From assembly GCA_034429195.1 (NCBI GenBank), contig DAOUGQ010000007.1:124001-188000 (forward strand): a stretch of DNA of 64,000 bases. The letters are read 5' to 3'. The notes below the pieces were generated by a model. The model worked only from the letters and a program-made list of their open reading frames with translations. It ran no database searches and was not told the DNA's origin. Source of the DNA: UBA4782 sp034429195. GTDB taxonomy: Bacteria > Chloroflexota > Anaerolineae > Anaerolineales > Anaerolineaceae. This document shows, one piece after another, positions 53,126 through 62,157 of the stretch; position 1 is the stretch's first letter; each line of letters opens with the position of its first letter. The translations under genes and the position numbers were made by a program.

Positions 53126-55213
53126 ATGAGCAATCGGTTTACACGTATCTTTCCCATCATTCTCATCTTGCTGGCTTTGCTCATCCATGGTTATGTGGCG
53201 ATTGCTCCTGCGAACAACCTGGTAAATTGGTTCACCATTGACGATGCCTACTACTACTTTAAGGTAGCCCAAAATGTCACCGAAGGACTCGGCTTTACCT
53301 TCGATGGCATCAACACTGCCAGTGGCTTTCACCCTCTCTGGATGTTGGTTTGCATTCCTGTTTTTGCACTCGCCCGTTATGATTTGATCCTTCCCCTGCG
53401 TATTCTGGCGATCATTGCCGGATTGCTCAACGCTGCCAGCGCAGTACTGCTGTTCACCACATTTCGCAAGGTTTTATCTCAACCGGTTGCAGCCTTGATC
53501 AGCTTCTTTTGGGCTTTTTCCCCCCTGGTGCAGCCAGTCATATCGCATAATGGGATGGAAGCAGGTATCAACGCTTTTTCCATCATCCTTTTTATGGCTT
53601 TGCTGGTAAATTATCAGCTTTCACCCAGGGAAAAGGAACCCGGAAAACAAGCCTGGCTTCGCCTGTTCTGGTTAGGCGTAGCTGCAGTTTTGGTGATGTT
53701 GAGCAGGCTTGACAATATCTTTCTGGTGGGTGTAGCAGGATTATGGTTGGTCTACCAGAAGAATGAACAACGCTATCCTGTTATCCTGATGCTGGTACTG
53801 GCATTTGCCAGTGCACCCATCAGCTTTTTTCTGCGGGTCGGTTTTCGAGAGTCATACATTCAATACATGACGTCTATATACTATATGTTGGTTATATCGG
53901 TTGTATTGAAAATGGTTATAGGAGCGATCTTCGGGCAATTCACCCTTCCCCGCAAGAAGCCTGTATGGAAAGACCTCATCACCACAGCCCTTGTATTCAG
54001 TATTGCCTGTGGCATTTCTGGTTTATTTATGATGATTTTGTACCGTCTGGGAGCCTTTGACCGGTTTCCCCGCACCGTCATCTTAATAGATTGGCTGATC
54101 ACTATCATAGGTGCAGTACTTCTAGTATTAATTCCCCACGTTATTCCATCTGCTCAACAAACTGAAGCTCAAACCAAATCTATTTTCCAACAGGTGCAAC
54201 AACAGATACTTATCTGGTGGCAACGCGGAAGTGCATATTTCCTTCCAGTTGTAACAGCCCTGATGACGTATATGGTTTGGAATAAACTTACGTTTGGCAC
54301 ATACACCCCTGTCAGCGGACAGATCAAGCACTGGTGGGGCACTATTTATACTGTCTATGGAAAACCGATCAACAGTCTGGTGGAGTTCTTTGGATATGAC
54401 GCCAGACTGAAACGCGGTCCCTGGGCACTAGGTATTAGCGGATGGAATGAACTGGCCGAACAGTTAAGGCGCTGGCATTGGATTGGGAAAGATTCAATAC
54501 CTCAAACAGTGGGGGGCTTACTTCTTGTTTTTGTCATCCTGTTTGTATTGTTGGCAATCTTCAATCAGAAAACTTTCATCAACAGTTTGCACAAGCTAGT
54601 TTGGCTGCCGCTGGCTGCAGGTTCGCTTCTGCAATTGTTCTATTATCATGGCACCGGTTATGTCAACACCCGCGACTGGTATTGGGTCAGTCAGATGTTG
54701 GTGATCTTATGGCTGGTAGCGATATTCACCGAATTACTGTATCAACAGTTATTGAAATGGAAAATGCCTGCTACAGTTCCTGTTATGGTCATGGCAGCCT
54801 TCACAATGGTCTGGCTGTTCCAGTATGGGAAAATGGTGATCAAACTAGTACCACCCACTGTTCTGCCAGAAAATGAAACCGCCTATTTGGGACCCATTCA
54901 ATTATTGGAACAGGCTACCGAGCCGGGAGCGGTCATTGGGTCCACTGGTGGGGGAAACATCGCCTACTTTATCCATGACCGGACAATCGTCAATCTGGAT
55001 GGGCTGATGAACAGCGTGACATATTTCAAAAGCATGAAGAACGGTACCGCTTCATTTTTCCTCGATCAGATGGGTCTGGATTATGTTTTCGGAAATGCTT
55101 ACATGATCACGGAAAGCGACCCATACAACACTATTTTTGCCAATCACCTCGAAAAAATTGACTATTTTGCCAACGCAACCCTGTACCGCTATAGTTGTCC
55201 TGTTTGCGAGTGA
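53126..55213 (+). CDS. GT-C-type multi-pass membrane glycosyltransferase
   Basis: 695 residues with about a dozen hydrophobic segments. The first outer loop carries the GT-C signature IDDAYYYFKVAQN with adjacent acidic residues, followed by GLGFTFDG and TASGFHPLW, a pattern of ArnT/PMT-like lipid-sugar-dependent transferases. The C-terminal region after the last helix (about 590-695) is a soluble domain containing VIGSTGGGNIAYF and a DYVFGNAYM stretch, as in related family members. It would move a sugar from a polyprenyl-phosphate donor to an acceptor on the outer membrane face. Its strand, and the downstream deacetylase and glycosyltransferases, suit surface polysaccharide or glycoprotein assembly. 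Divergent from the signalling array. Confidence 0.85.
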   Translation: MSNRFTRIFPIILILLALLIHGYVAIAPANNLVNWFTIDDAYYYFKVAQNVTEGLGFTFDGINTASGFHPLWMLVCIPVFALARYDLILPLRILAIIAGLLNAASAVLLFTTFRKVLSQPVAALISFFWAFSPLVQPVISHNGMEAGINAFSIILFMALLVNYQLSPREKEPGKQAWLRLFWLGVAAVLVMLSRLDNIFLVGVAGLWLVYQKNEQRYPVILMLVLAFASAPISFFLRVGFRESYIQYMTSIYYMLVISVVLKMVIGAIFGQFTLPRKKPVWKDLITTALVFSIACGISGLFMMILYRLGAFDRFPRTVILIDWLITIIGAVLLVLIPHVIPSAQQTEAQTKSIFQQVQQQILIWWQRGSAYFLPVVTALMTYMVWNKLTFGTYTPVSGQIKHWWGTIYTVYGKPINSLVEFFGYDARLKRGPWALGISGWNELAEQLRRWHWIGKDSIPQTVGGLLLVFVILFVLLAIFNQKTFINSLHKLVWLPLAAGSLLQLFYYHGTGYVNTRDWYWVSQMLVILWLVAIFTELLYQQLLKWKMPATVPVMVMAAFTMVWLFQYGKMVIKLVPPTVLPENETAYLGPIQLLEQATEPGAVIGSTGGGNIAYFIHDRTIVNLDGLMNSVTYFKSMKNGTASFFLDQMGLDYVFGNAYMITESDPYNTIFANHLEKIDYFANATLYRYSCPVCE

Positions 55214-55261
55214 TCGGGTCGAAACTCTCTTTCTTTTAATAAACAACAACATAAGTTCCTT

Positions 55262-55270
55262 TGTTATAAT
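55262..55270 (+). promoter_or_regulatory. Extended -10 promoter for the radical SAM/glycosyltransferase unit
   Basis: TGTTATAAT is a perfect TGnTATAAT, with predicted start near 55277 and a leader of about 45 nt. No good -35. The gap 55214-55321 has nothing else. Confidence 0.6.
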
Positions 55271-55321
55271 GTTCATACGGTCTTTCGCGTATCTTAGGAA
55301 AATATCCTTTTGCAAAATATC

Positions 55322-56422
55322 ATGCAGGAAAACGAGACTATAGTGAACTGGAAAATAGGGTGGGGATTCACCGCAGCCTGCAACATGGCTTGTCCTTTCT
55401 GTTATAGCCGATTTGCCCGGCAACAATCATCAGAAGTACCGTTGTCGATTGCAAAACATTTTGTTGAACAAAATGCAGTAAACATTGATTGTATCAATTA
55501 TGGGACAGGTGAATCCACACTATCGCCAACCTGGTTCCAATTGATCTCTTTCGTTCGTGAACATTTCCCCCATATCCGGCAGGCATTGACCACTAATGGC
55601 ACACTGGCAGGTGGGAAGAAACTGTCTGGACAGAATCAAAATTGGGCAGGAAACATCGATGAAATTGATGTCTCCATTGATTTTGCAGATGCAGAGCGAC
55701 ATAACCGGATGCGCGGTCATCCACAGGCGTATAATTGGGCTTTACGCACTTTGGAATTGTGTGAAGAAAATGGCATCACCCCCACCATTGTGATGGTAGG
55801 ATTCGCTGAAACACTTACTCCTCAAAACCTGTATGCATTGTTGAATCTGGCAAATACATATCACACATTCTTGCGTCTGAACATTCTCCGCCCAACCCGG
55901 ATGGTCAGCATGGCTGCTCCATCTATCGAGACAGTTTTTTCAGGCATCACCTGGCTGCTTCAGAATGCGAAGGTGGTCTCGTTATCCGACCCATTATTTG
56001 GTGCCCTGTTTGACCCTGAACATCAAAAACCAGAAGCAACAGGAATTTCAAGCTTGCGCATTTTACCCGATGGAAGTATCACTCCCTCTACTTACCTGAT
56101 TACAGAAGACTGGAAAGGGAATACCATCTATGATTTTGAATTGCGATTGAGTAAGCTGGCAGATAGTCCAACCTTCAATCGTATTCAACAGGCTGGAATC
56201 CCTGATGAATGTAAAAAATGTGAACACGCACAGGTGTGCCGTGGAGGTGCAGTGGACAGGCGGGTTCTACATTTCGAGACTCTTTCTCGTGGCGACCCAT
56301 ACTGCCCCTATTTGCAACATTTTACTATCCTTGAGAAGCAACCATTACAATATTATGCCGGGCATCAAACAACCCCAACCATTCACGATGGGTATCTGCC
56401 CACATTGATCTTTTCACCATGA
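55322..56422 (+). CDS. Radical SAM protein with SPASM-like C-terminus
   Basis: 366 residues from ATG 55322; a TTG at 55310, ten bases after AGGA, is an equally possible start. CNMACPFCYS near residue 19 is the CxxxCxxC motif for the 4Fe-4S/SAM cluster. The usual GGEP is replaced by GTGES. Core strands include DIDEIDVSIDFADAE (partly) and IVMVGFAE. The C-terminus has CKKCEHAQVCRGGAVDR, a Cys cluster of SPASM type holding extra FeS centres. SPASM enzymes often modify peptides or sugars. No precursor peptide was found next to it. The stop overlaps the next radical SAM gene by 4 nt. Confidence 0.88.
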   Translation: MQENETIVNWKIGWGFTAACNMACPFCYSRFARQQSSEVPLSIAKHFVEQNAVNIDCINYGTGESTLSPTWFQLISFVREHFPHIRQALTTNGTLAGGKKLSGQNQNWAGNIDEIDVSIDFADAERHNRMRGHPQAYNWALRTLELCEENGITPTIVMVGFAETLTPQNLYALLNLANTYHTFLRLNILRPTRMVSMAAPSIETVFSGITWLLQNAKVVSLSDPLFGALFDPEHQKPEATGISSLRILPDGSITPSTYLITEDWKGNTIYDFELRLSKLADSPTFNRIQQAGIPDECKKCEHAQVCRGGAVDRRVLHFETLSRGDPYCPYLQHFTILEKQPLQYYAGHQTTPTIHDGYLPTLIFSP

Positions 56423-57348
56423 TGACAGCTTCTGATCGTGATTGTTGCTTTCGCCGTTCCACTCTTGAAGGAATACCAAGAGTTTTATGGGAATTGAACA
56501 GTACTTGCAATCTGGCATGTAGTTTCTGTCATGCGAGCCCGCATACCGAAATCGGGCTTCCAACGAGTAAAATCTGCCAGATGTTGGATATCCTGGCAAA
56601 GCTTGGAGTGAAGGAGATCATCTTTTCTGGTGGTGAACCCCTTCTGCGAAAAGATATCTTCGAAATTCTACATCATGCCAGACAGTTGGGATTTCAATTG
56701 GACCTCTGCACCAATGGGACGTTGGTCACTACTGCAACAGCCAGAGAGCTGGCAGGCTTACTCACTGAAATTTCGGTATCGCTGGATTCTGCAGATGCCA
56801 GTTTACACGACTGGATGCGTGGACGTCTGGGGACATGGGAAAAAGCAGTATATGGTATTCAAACCCTGGTGGAAAATGGATTGGAAGTGCATGCCATTGC
56901 CCTGATGTGCGATCAGACGGTTCCAGGGGTAGAAGATACGGTTCAATTATTGGCAAGGCTGGGAGTACAGTCAGTGGCTTTGTTGGGATTGATGCAAATT
57001 GCTGGTATGGACAATCCGTTCACCTTCAGCCCTGAAGGTAGAACAAAACTGACTCATGACCTGTCAGAGTTAAGGAAACACAATCCATTCATTGTTATTA
57101 ACACTAAACGCATCCTGGCAACTGAAAGTGAAAACGCCTGTGGAGCTGGTCAGAACATTTGGGGAATTACAGCTGAAGGGATATTGATCCCTTGCATTTT
57201 GCTTCAACGCTGCACACAGGGTTTATCTCTGGATGACCTGAAAGACTATCGTTCCTGGCAGGAAGTGAATGACCGGTTAAAAACACTCAATCCTGACCCT
57301 TACTGGAAACAATGCACATCTTTTTATCAAGAGAGCAGCAACTCATGA
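56419..57348 (+). CDS. Radical SAM protein (PqqE/NirJ/MoaA-like)
   Basis: 309 residues. CNLACSFCHA near residue 31 is the FeS/SAM motif, with IIFSGGEPLLRKD as the SAM-binding motif. The barrel continues with LDLCTNGTL, EISVSLDSADA and a C-terminal CGAGQNIWGITAEGILIPC, where a Cys pair may bind a second cluster. It resembles peptide-modifying or heme-related radical SAM enzymes, but the substrate is not predictable. ATG 56419 overlaps the previous stop (ATGATGA), and its stop overlaps the deacetylase start, so it is part of a coupled chain. Confidence 0.88.
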   Translation: MMTASDRDCCFRRSTLEGIPRVLWELNSTCNLACSFCHASPHTEIGLPTSKICQMLDILAKLGVKEIIFSGGEPLLRKDIFEILHHARQLGFQLDLCTNGTLVTTATARELAGLLTEISVSLDSADASLHDWMRGRLGTWEKAVYGIQTLVENGLEVHAIALMCDQTVPGVEDTVQLLARLGVQSVALLGLMQIAGMDNPFTFSPEGRTKLTHDLSELRKHNPFIVINTKRILATESENACGAGQNIWGITAEGILIPCILLQRCTQGLSLDDLKDYRSWQEVNDRLKTLNPDPYWKQCTSFYQESSNS

Positions 57349-58052
57349 TCATCCCAACATTGATGTATCATTCGATTGCCCCTGAACCTCTGGATTACCT
57401 GCGGGTGACCTGCCATCAGTTCCAGCTTCACCTTGAATATCTTTGTAACAATTACTCGATAGTCTCATTGCAAACGATCCTGCAGGCAAAACAGGATAAC
57501 ACCCCCCTGCCTTCTAGGCCGGTATTGATCACGTTCGATGATGGACTGAAAGATGGATTTACCTACGCGATGCCATTATTGGAAAAAGCAGGTGTACATG
57601 CTGTATTCTTTGTCATCCCAGCCTTTCTGGGAAAAGATACCCGTTGGGATCACAAAGCACCAACAATAGAACCGCACATGACTACCTCCGATGTACTTGC
57701 CCTTCATCGTGCCGGGTACGCCATCGGCAATCACACCCTCACTCACCAGCGGTTATCCAAGTTGCCATCAGAGTGTTTGAGACGCGAATTTACTGAATCT
57801 CACACCTTTCTGACCGATATTCTTTCACAACCTCCGATGGTTTTCTCATACCCATATGGCGATGGAGATGAACAAAGCAGGCAGATTTGCCGAGAAATGT
57901 ATTCCTTTGGTTTTGCCACTGTACGTCAGGGTGTATTCGATTGGGATCTTGCACCTGAAAACATTCGGCGCATTTATGTTTCGCCTGATGACTCACCCGA
58001 TCATCTCGATGCCAAGATCAAATGTTACATGGAACAGCGCCAGCATGAATGA
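57345..58052 (+). CDS. NodB-type polysaccharide deacetylase
   Basis: 235 residues from ATG 57345, whose ATGA overlaps the preceding stop; the frame extends back to 57312 without support. NodB motifs: TFDDGLKDGF (Asp pair, catalytic base and metal), NHTLTHQRLS (HxxxH metal ligands) and FSYPYGDGDE (motif 3). No signal peptide is visible, so it may act in the cytoplasm or on a lipid-linked sugar. These enzymes remove N-acetyl groups from GlcNAc or GalNAc units. The position between radical SAM and glycosyltransferase genes argues for sugar tailoring. Confidence 0.92.
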   Translation: MIIPTLMYHSIAPEPLDYLRVTCHQFQLHLEYLCNNYSIVSLQTILQAKQDNTPLPSRPVLITFDDGLKDGFTYAMPLLEKAGVHAVFFVIPAFLGKDTRWDHKAPTIEPHMTTSDVLALHRAGYAIGNHTLTHQRLSKLPSECLRREFTESHTFLTDILSQPPMVFSYPYGDGDEQSRQICREMYSFGFATVRQGVFDWDLAPENIRRIYVSPDDSPDHLDAKIKCYMEQRQHE

Positions 58053-58983
58053 TGCGCCAAAAGTATCGGTAATTGTTGCAACTTACCAGCGGTATTCGTT
58101 GTTAATCAACTGCCTGAAATCTCTGAAAGCAGCACGAGAGGCAGGCAGGCAAACGTTTGAGGTGATCGTTGTGGATGATGGCGGGAAACTACCCCATACG
58201 ATCGAAAAAGAGGTGGATGGACTGCCAGTTCAATGGATCTATCTGGAAAAGAACCTGGGGCAGCCCGGAGCACAGGCAACAGGTGTTAAAGCAGCCAGCG
58301 CTGATATTTTCGCTTTTTTGGATGACGATGCAGAAGTGGATGCGTATTGGGTAGACGCCATCTTCGATTATTTCCAACGATATCCCGAAGTGGGTGCTGT
58401 GCTGGGGCGGATCAAACCGATTGATTCTTCTCATTTATTGCCGCGAATGCGTCAGCAAATTTATGAGAAACGCCACCGTATGTATACTGACCCTATATAT
58501 ATTCAAAAACTTCAGCAGCAAGCCGGCTTGCCTGCCACTGCTTCACCTGGATTAAGTAATCATATCAGCGGTGGAAATTACACCATTCGAAGAGAAATCC
58601 TAGAAAAAATCGGAGGGATAGATCCATCCATTCGGTTGGGAAGCGATGATTGGCTTTCGATGCACCTGTTGAAAGCTCACATCCCCATCGGCTACAACCC
58701 GCAAATGATTATCCGTCACCATCATAACCGAAGTGCTAGAGTGCTTTTCAGCACCAACATCATTGAAGGACGTGACCGCATCCGAATATTACAGCGGGGT
58801 GGTACATCAAGAGGAGAGCTCTTGAGGGTTGCATTTGGCAGTTTAGTAAAAGCGCCTTTTGCTATTCGGAATTTTCCTGAAATGCTGCAGGCAGACAAAA
58901 TAAAACTTAAAGTATATATTGTATATACACTTGTTCAGTTCTTCGATGCACTGGGGCAGTTATATGAAGCAATACAAAAGTGA
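58045..58983 (+). CDS. Family 2 glycosyltransferase
   Basis: 312 residues from ATG 58045 (MNDAPKVSVIVATYQRY). The frame is open upstream from 57856, but this start sits at the family N-terminus and overlaps the deacetylase by 8 nt. GT-A motifs: VSVIVATYQR, VIVVDDGG, AFLDDDAEVDAYW (the DxD-like metal site) and LGSDDWLSMHLL acting as the acceptor-side ED-like motif. A conserved SGGNYTIRREILEKIGGID supports GT2. It probably transfers a nucleotide-activated sugar at the inner membrane face. The last 20 nt overlap the next glycosyltransferase. Confidence 0.92.
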   Translation: MNDAPKVSVIVATYQRYSLLINCLKSLKAAREAGRQTFEVIVVDDGGKLPHTIEKEVDGLPVQWIYLEKNLGQPGAQATGVKAASADIFAFLDDDAEVDAYWVDAIFDYFQRYPEVGAVLGRIKPIDSSHLLPRMRQQIYEKRHRMYTDPIYIQKLQQQAGLPATASPGLSNHISGGNYTIRREILEKIGGIDPSIRLGSDDWLSMHLLKAHIPIGYNPQMIIRHHHNRSARVLFSTNIIEGRDRIRILQRGGTSRGELLRVAFGSLVKAPFAIRNFPEMLQADKIKLKVYIVYTLVQFFDALGQLYEAIQK

Positions 58984-60436
58984 CGTTGCGATTATCATGT
59001 TAAATTTTTACCCTCCCGAAATTGTGGGTAGGGCAATCGATTCCATTCGCAGGCAGAGTTTTCAAGGAACATGGACTTTATACCTCGGATTCCACCATCG
59101 TTCATCTTCTCACAAAGAAGCGGTGCGCACACTTTGTTTGGATATTCCAGTTCATTTTGTGGATATCGAACAGGATATGGTATTCGATATGCGGGCACGC
59201 GATATTATTCTACAGGAAGCCCTGCGTGTTGGTGACCATCGCTTTCTTTATTTTTTGGATGACGATGACGAATGGTATCCAAATTACCTGGCAGAAATGA
59301 CAGCAACAGGCGCGCCTTTTGTTACCAGTGCAAAGAATATCATGGATGATGAGATTGGGCAGATCAGTACATTGCAGGGTGATATCGATTTTGAAAGCAT
59401 GGGCTTCTGGTTCGATGACTGGCGGGGGCGGCATCTTCCATTTTTCATTAAGCAGGGTGGCGATAAATATTTATTTCGCGAATTCCATGCCCGGTACCCA
59501 GATCATCCGGTTCTCACAGAACCGCTTCACCTGATACACCGTCATTCCACCAGTATGACATATCAAAAAACACTCGGCAAGAACAATCAGGAGGATGAAC
59601 TCATTGCGAAAGATCTCTGGATGGTGGGAAGTGTTATAGAAAAACCGCTGGAGATGTTCACCTGGAATGCGCTTGCAGCCGCACTTGATGCTTCACTGCT
59701 CTCTCAAAAGGAATTGCAGCAGCAAAACACACCTCCTCAAGGGATCATTACCATCTATGATGACCTCCCCGCCTGTCTGGATTATCGAAAATCCAGCGGT
59801 ACCCATTTTCCCATCATTACTGTCTGTGAATCCGACCCTCATTATCTGGGATTGGAAAGACCAGAAAATCATGCACGCTGGAAAATCTTACAACAAACGG
59901 ACGCTGTATTGCTGGCAGAACCATTATGGGTGGATGCGTATGAAGCTTATGGATTGAAATGCATCCCCGCCGGATTCCCCTGGCTCTTCTCCGAAGAAAC
60001 GATCTTTGATCGCTGGTTGGAAAAAAGCAGGCAGCCTATAAGAAAAGTCATATGGTTGGGAAGTACGATAAACCAGACCGGAGAGATCACCCATCCTCAT
60101 GGAATGGAATGGCTTGATTCCATTCAAGATGCTGATGTGGCTATCAGCACTGGCACCATTTCTGATTGGGGCTCAGAAATCCTTTATGCATTCACCTGGG
60201 GAGTGCCATGCATCTGTACCTCTCAAACAAGCATTGCCAGAATCCTCTACGGTGGCAGTGATATCTTATTGGATGAAATTAACAAGGAGAACATCCTGCG
60301 AGCGATGAAGTCGCTCATGGAGTGGGATCGAAAGAACTTTATTGAATCAGCCTTGCCTTTTTATCGGCGTAATTTCAGCACATTCTACTGGTTGAATTAT
60401 TTCACCGCTTATTTAAAGGCATACCATGTCCTTTAA
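58964..60436 (+). CDS. Two-domain glycosyltransferase: GT2-like N-terminus fused to GT-B-like C-terminus
   Basis: 490 residues from ATG 58964 (GGGG upstream); the frame extends to 58919 within the previous gene. Residues 1-235 are GT-A like: VAIIMLNFYPPEIVGRAIDS and FLYFLDDDDEWYPNYLAEM, with the acidic metal site. Residues of about 265-490 fit a GT-B C-terminal half: KVIWLGSTINQ, DADVAISTGTISDWGSEILY, FTWGVPCICTS and a final helical segment. One polypeptide would add two sugars, or one half may be regulatory. It overlaps the downstream gene by 11 nt, continuing the coupled operon. Confidence 0.82.
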   Translation: MKQYKSDVAIIMLNFYPPEIVGRAIDSIRRQSFQGTWTLYLGFHHRSSSHKEAVRTLCLDIPVHFVDIEQDMVFDMRARDIILQEALRVGDHRFLYFLDDDDEWYPNYLAEMTATGAPFVTSAKNIMDDEIGQISTLQGDIDFESMGFWFDDWRGRHLPFFIKQGGDKYLFREFHARYPDHPVLTEPLHLIHRHSTSMTYQKTLGKNNQEDELIAKDLWMVGSVIEKPLEMFTWNALAAALDASLLSQKELQQQNTPPQGIITIYDDLPACLDYRKSSGTHFPIITVCESDPHYLGLERPENHARWKILQQTDAVLLAEPLWVDAYEAYGLKCIPAGFPWLFSEETIFDRWLEKSRQPIRKVIWLGSTINQTGEITHPHGMEWLDSIQDADVAISTGTISDWGSEILYAFTWGVPCICTSQTSIARILYGGSDILLDEINKENILRAMKSLMEWDRKNFIESALPFYRRNFSTFYWLNYFTAYLKAYHVL

Positions 60437-61379
60437 TGCACTTGCCATTGAACTGGCAGAGCTGGATACCCTTTCATCGACTTCCTGGTTCTTTCACGGA
60501 TGCCTGGCAGCATCCATCGAGGGAATTATTCAAAAAGGCCTGGAAGTAAAAAATGCTGAACCCTGCCTGACACCCAATCCAGCCAGCGCTTTATGGAAAT
60601 ACGCCAATCCAGCTTCCAACAGCCGCAATATCTATTCCGGCAAGGCCTGGCATGAGATTAATCGCTTGATTCAAGAAAATAAAATTACACCTGGGAAAAC
60701 GGAACCAGAAACCTGGCAGTATGCACGGCGATACTGGCGTAGTGATGCCAGTTCTGGTGGAGCTTTTATGTTCTTCCTTGATCCATCTGCTTATCAGGTA
60801 TTGCCTGCAGGAAAGGTCGTGCTGGAATCAAATGAGGTACATGGAAGCATCAGTAAATGGATTTACGGTCACTGCACTGTGACGCAGGGCGAAAACCAGG
60901 GATCCATCACCCTCCCTGTCGATACTATGGCTGGGTACCTCAAACCCGGGAAAAGCTGGAACGATCTGTTCGTGCAATTGCATCCGAGATACAGCGGTTT
61001 CATCCCCCCACTGGAAAAGATTTCAGAACAGACGCGGAATCTTTTACAGACTTCATCTGCCTACCATGCCTTGCGGAAAGTACAATCCAGTGATGAAATC
61101 GCCTGGGCATTGGTCGATAATGTTGCGAATGCTTTTCTACTCCAGGAAGTCCGTAAATTATTGTTGGGGATTGCATTCATCCACGGTCATGAAATTGTGA
61201 AAGACGATCACCTCCCCTCTGAAAAGTGGCCTGTTTCTATACAAGGGCAAACAATGGACAGGCTGGCTGCATTTATGGAAGTTGAATATGCCAACCCGCA
61301 ACTTCAAGATCGAAAAGAATATTGGCTTGATTGTTTGAAGACTTATTTGAGGGAACCGGAAAATGAAAAAAAAGAATAA
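60426..61379 (+). CDS. Uncharacterised protein, possibly ADP-ribosyltransferase-like fold
   Basis: 317 residues, start ATG 60426 after AAAGG. The N-terminus reads WFFHGCLAASIEGIIQKGLE, which resembles the opening of ART-fold proteins (PARP/Tpt1/DarT class: HG-T, then a helix and an Ile-x-x-x-Gly-Leu turn). It is followed by LTPNPASALWKYA and GAFMFFLDPSAYQVLPAGKV, comparable to later ART strands. The classic H-Y-E/Q triad cannot be fixed by eye. The C-terminal 130 residues are mostly helical and unassigned. No signal or membrane segment. Its place inside a glycan or radical SAM operon is unusual for an ART. Treat the fold as a hypothesis. Confidence 0.5.
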   Translation: MSFNALAIELAELDTLSSTSWFFHGCLAASIEGIIQKGLEVKNAEPCLTPNPASALWKYANPASNSRNIYSGKAWHEINRLIQENKITPGKTEPETWQYARRYWRSDASSGGAFMFFLDPSAYQVLPAGKVVLESNEVHGSISKWIYGHCTVTQGENQGSITLPVDTMAGYLKPGKSWNDLFVQLHPRYSGFIPPLEKISEQTRNLLQTSSAYHALRKVQSSDEIAWALVDNVANAFLLQEVRKLLLGIAFIHGHEIVKDDHLPSEKWPVSIQGQTMDRLAAFMEVEYANPQLQDRKEYWLDCLKTYLREPENEKKE

Positions 61380-62157
61380 TCTTCGGGAGACTCTTTCTTT
61401 CTTTATCCCCTTGATACCCTCACCGTATTCTATTAATTTAGAGGAAATTGGCAGGCTTTACTTCTGGCTTAGTCCTCTGCTGGGAGTAGTGATAAATGGA
61501 ATCGGATTAATCGCTGCATATTCTCTGATTTTCTTGGGAGTGGATACCAACCTGGCTGCCATTGTACTGCTTGTTCTGTTCTATCTATTGCGAGGATTAC
61601 GCCTTATTGATGGATATGCAGACTTATGCGATGGTATCAGCTATTACTTTACCAGGCAGGATGAAAATGCTGAAAAAGCCTGGCAGATCATTCGCAGCCC
61701 TGCAAGGGGAGCATTCGGATTTTTATGGGTGGGGCTCCTTTTGATCAGCCAATGGGTGCTGTCATCCCATCTTTTAAATCGTTCACTGGCTGAAATGTTG
61801 ACCATTTATATACTTTGCGCTGCTTCTGGGAGCCTGGCAGTACTCACGGCGCACCTCGGTAAACCAGCTTACCGCATAGACAGTGGCTTTGATCTGATGG
61901 GCATTCAATTATCCAGACCCGTACCATGGTTCATCCTTCTGGATGTATTTGTCATCACCGGTATCATTTTTTGGCAGACTGTATTTTTAAGCCAGATTGG
62001 TGTCTGGTTAGTTTTGTTTACTGTACTTTCCGGGCTGTTTTGTGGCTGGATATTAAGGGCAATCGTACTGGGATCATTAAGGGGATTGAATGGTGATTTT
62101 ATTGGATTTATTACATTGATCAGTGAGACAGTCACCCTATTCGTTCTGCTTTTGTAG
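61363..62157 (+). CDS. CobS-like (adenosylcobinamide-GDP ribazoletransferase family) membrane enzyme
   Basis: 264 residues, about six to seven membrane segments. Family anchors can be aligned: LSFFIPLIPSPYS at the start, GLRLIDGYADLCDG (CobS: LHLDGLADTCDG), IIRSPARGAFG (CobS: IMRDxRLGTxG; the Asp is lost here), and GLNGDFIG near the end (CobS: GQTGDTLG). CobS joins adenosylcobinamide-GDP with alpha-ribazole, the last lower-ligand step. No other cobalamin gene is in view, so this could be a diverged transferase acting on another phosphoalcohol. It overlaps the preceding gene by 17 nt and converges on the radical SAM gene with a 21-nt overlap. Confidence 0.8.
   Translation: MKKKNNLRETLSFFIPLIPSPYSINLEEIGRLYFWLSPLLGVVINGIGLIAAYSLIFLGVDTNLAAIVLLVLFYLLRGLRLIDGYADLCDGISYYFTRQDENAEKAWQIIRSPARGAFGFLWVGLLLISQWVLSSHLLNRSLAEMLTIYILCAASGSLAVLTAHLGKPAYRIDSGFDLMGIQLSRPVPWFILLDVFVITGIIFWQTVFLSQIGVWLVLFTVLSGLFCGWILRAIVLGSLRGLNGDFIGFITLISETVTLFVLLL

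Noticed and set aside
57856..58044. Upstream extension of the GT2 gene
   Set aside because: The extra 63 residues are read out of frame through the deacetylase and precede the family N-terminus VSVIVATYQR.
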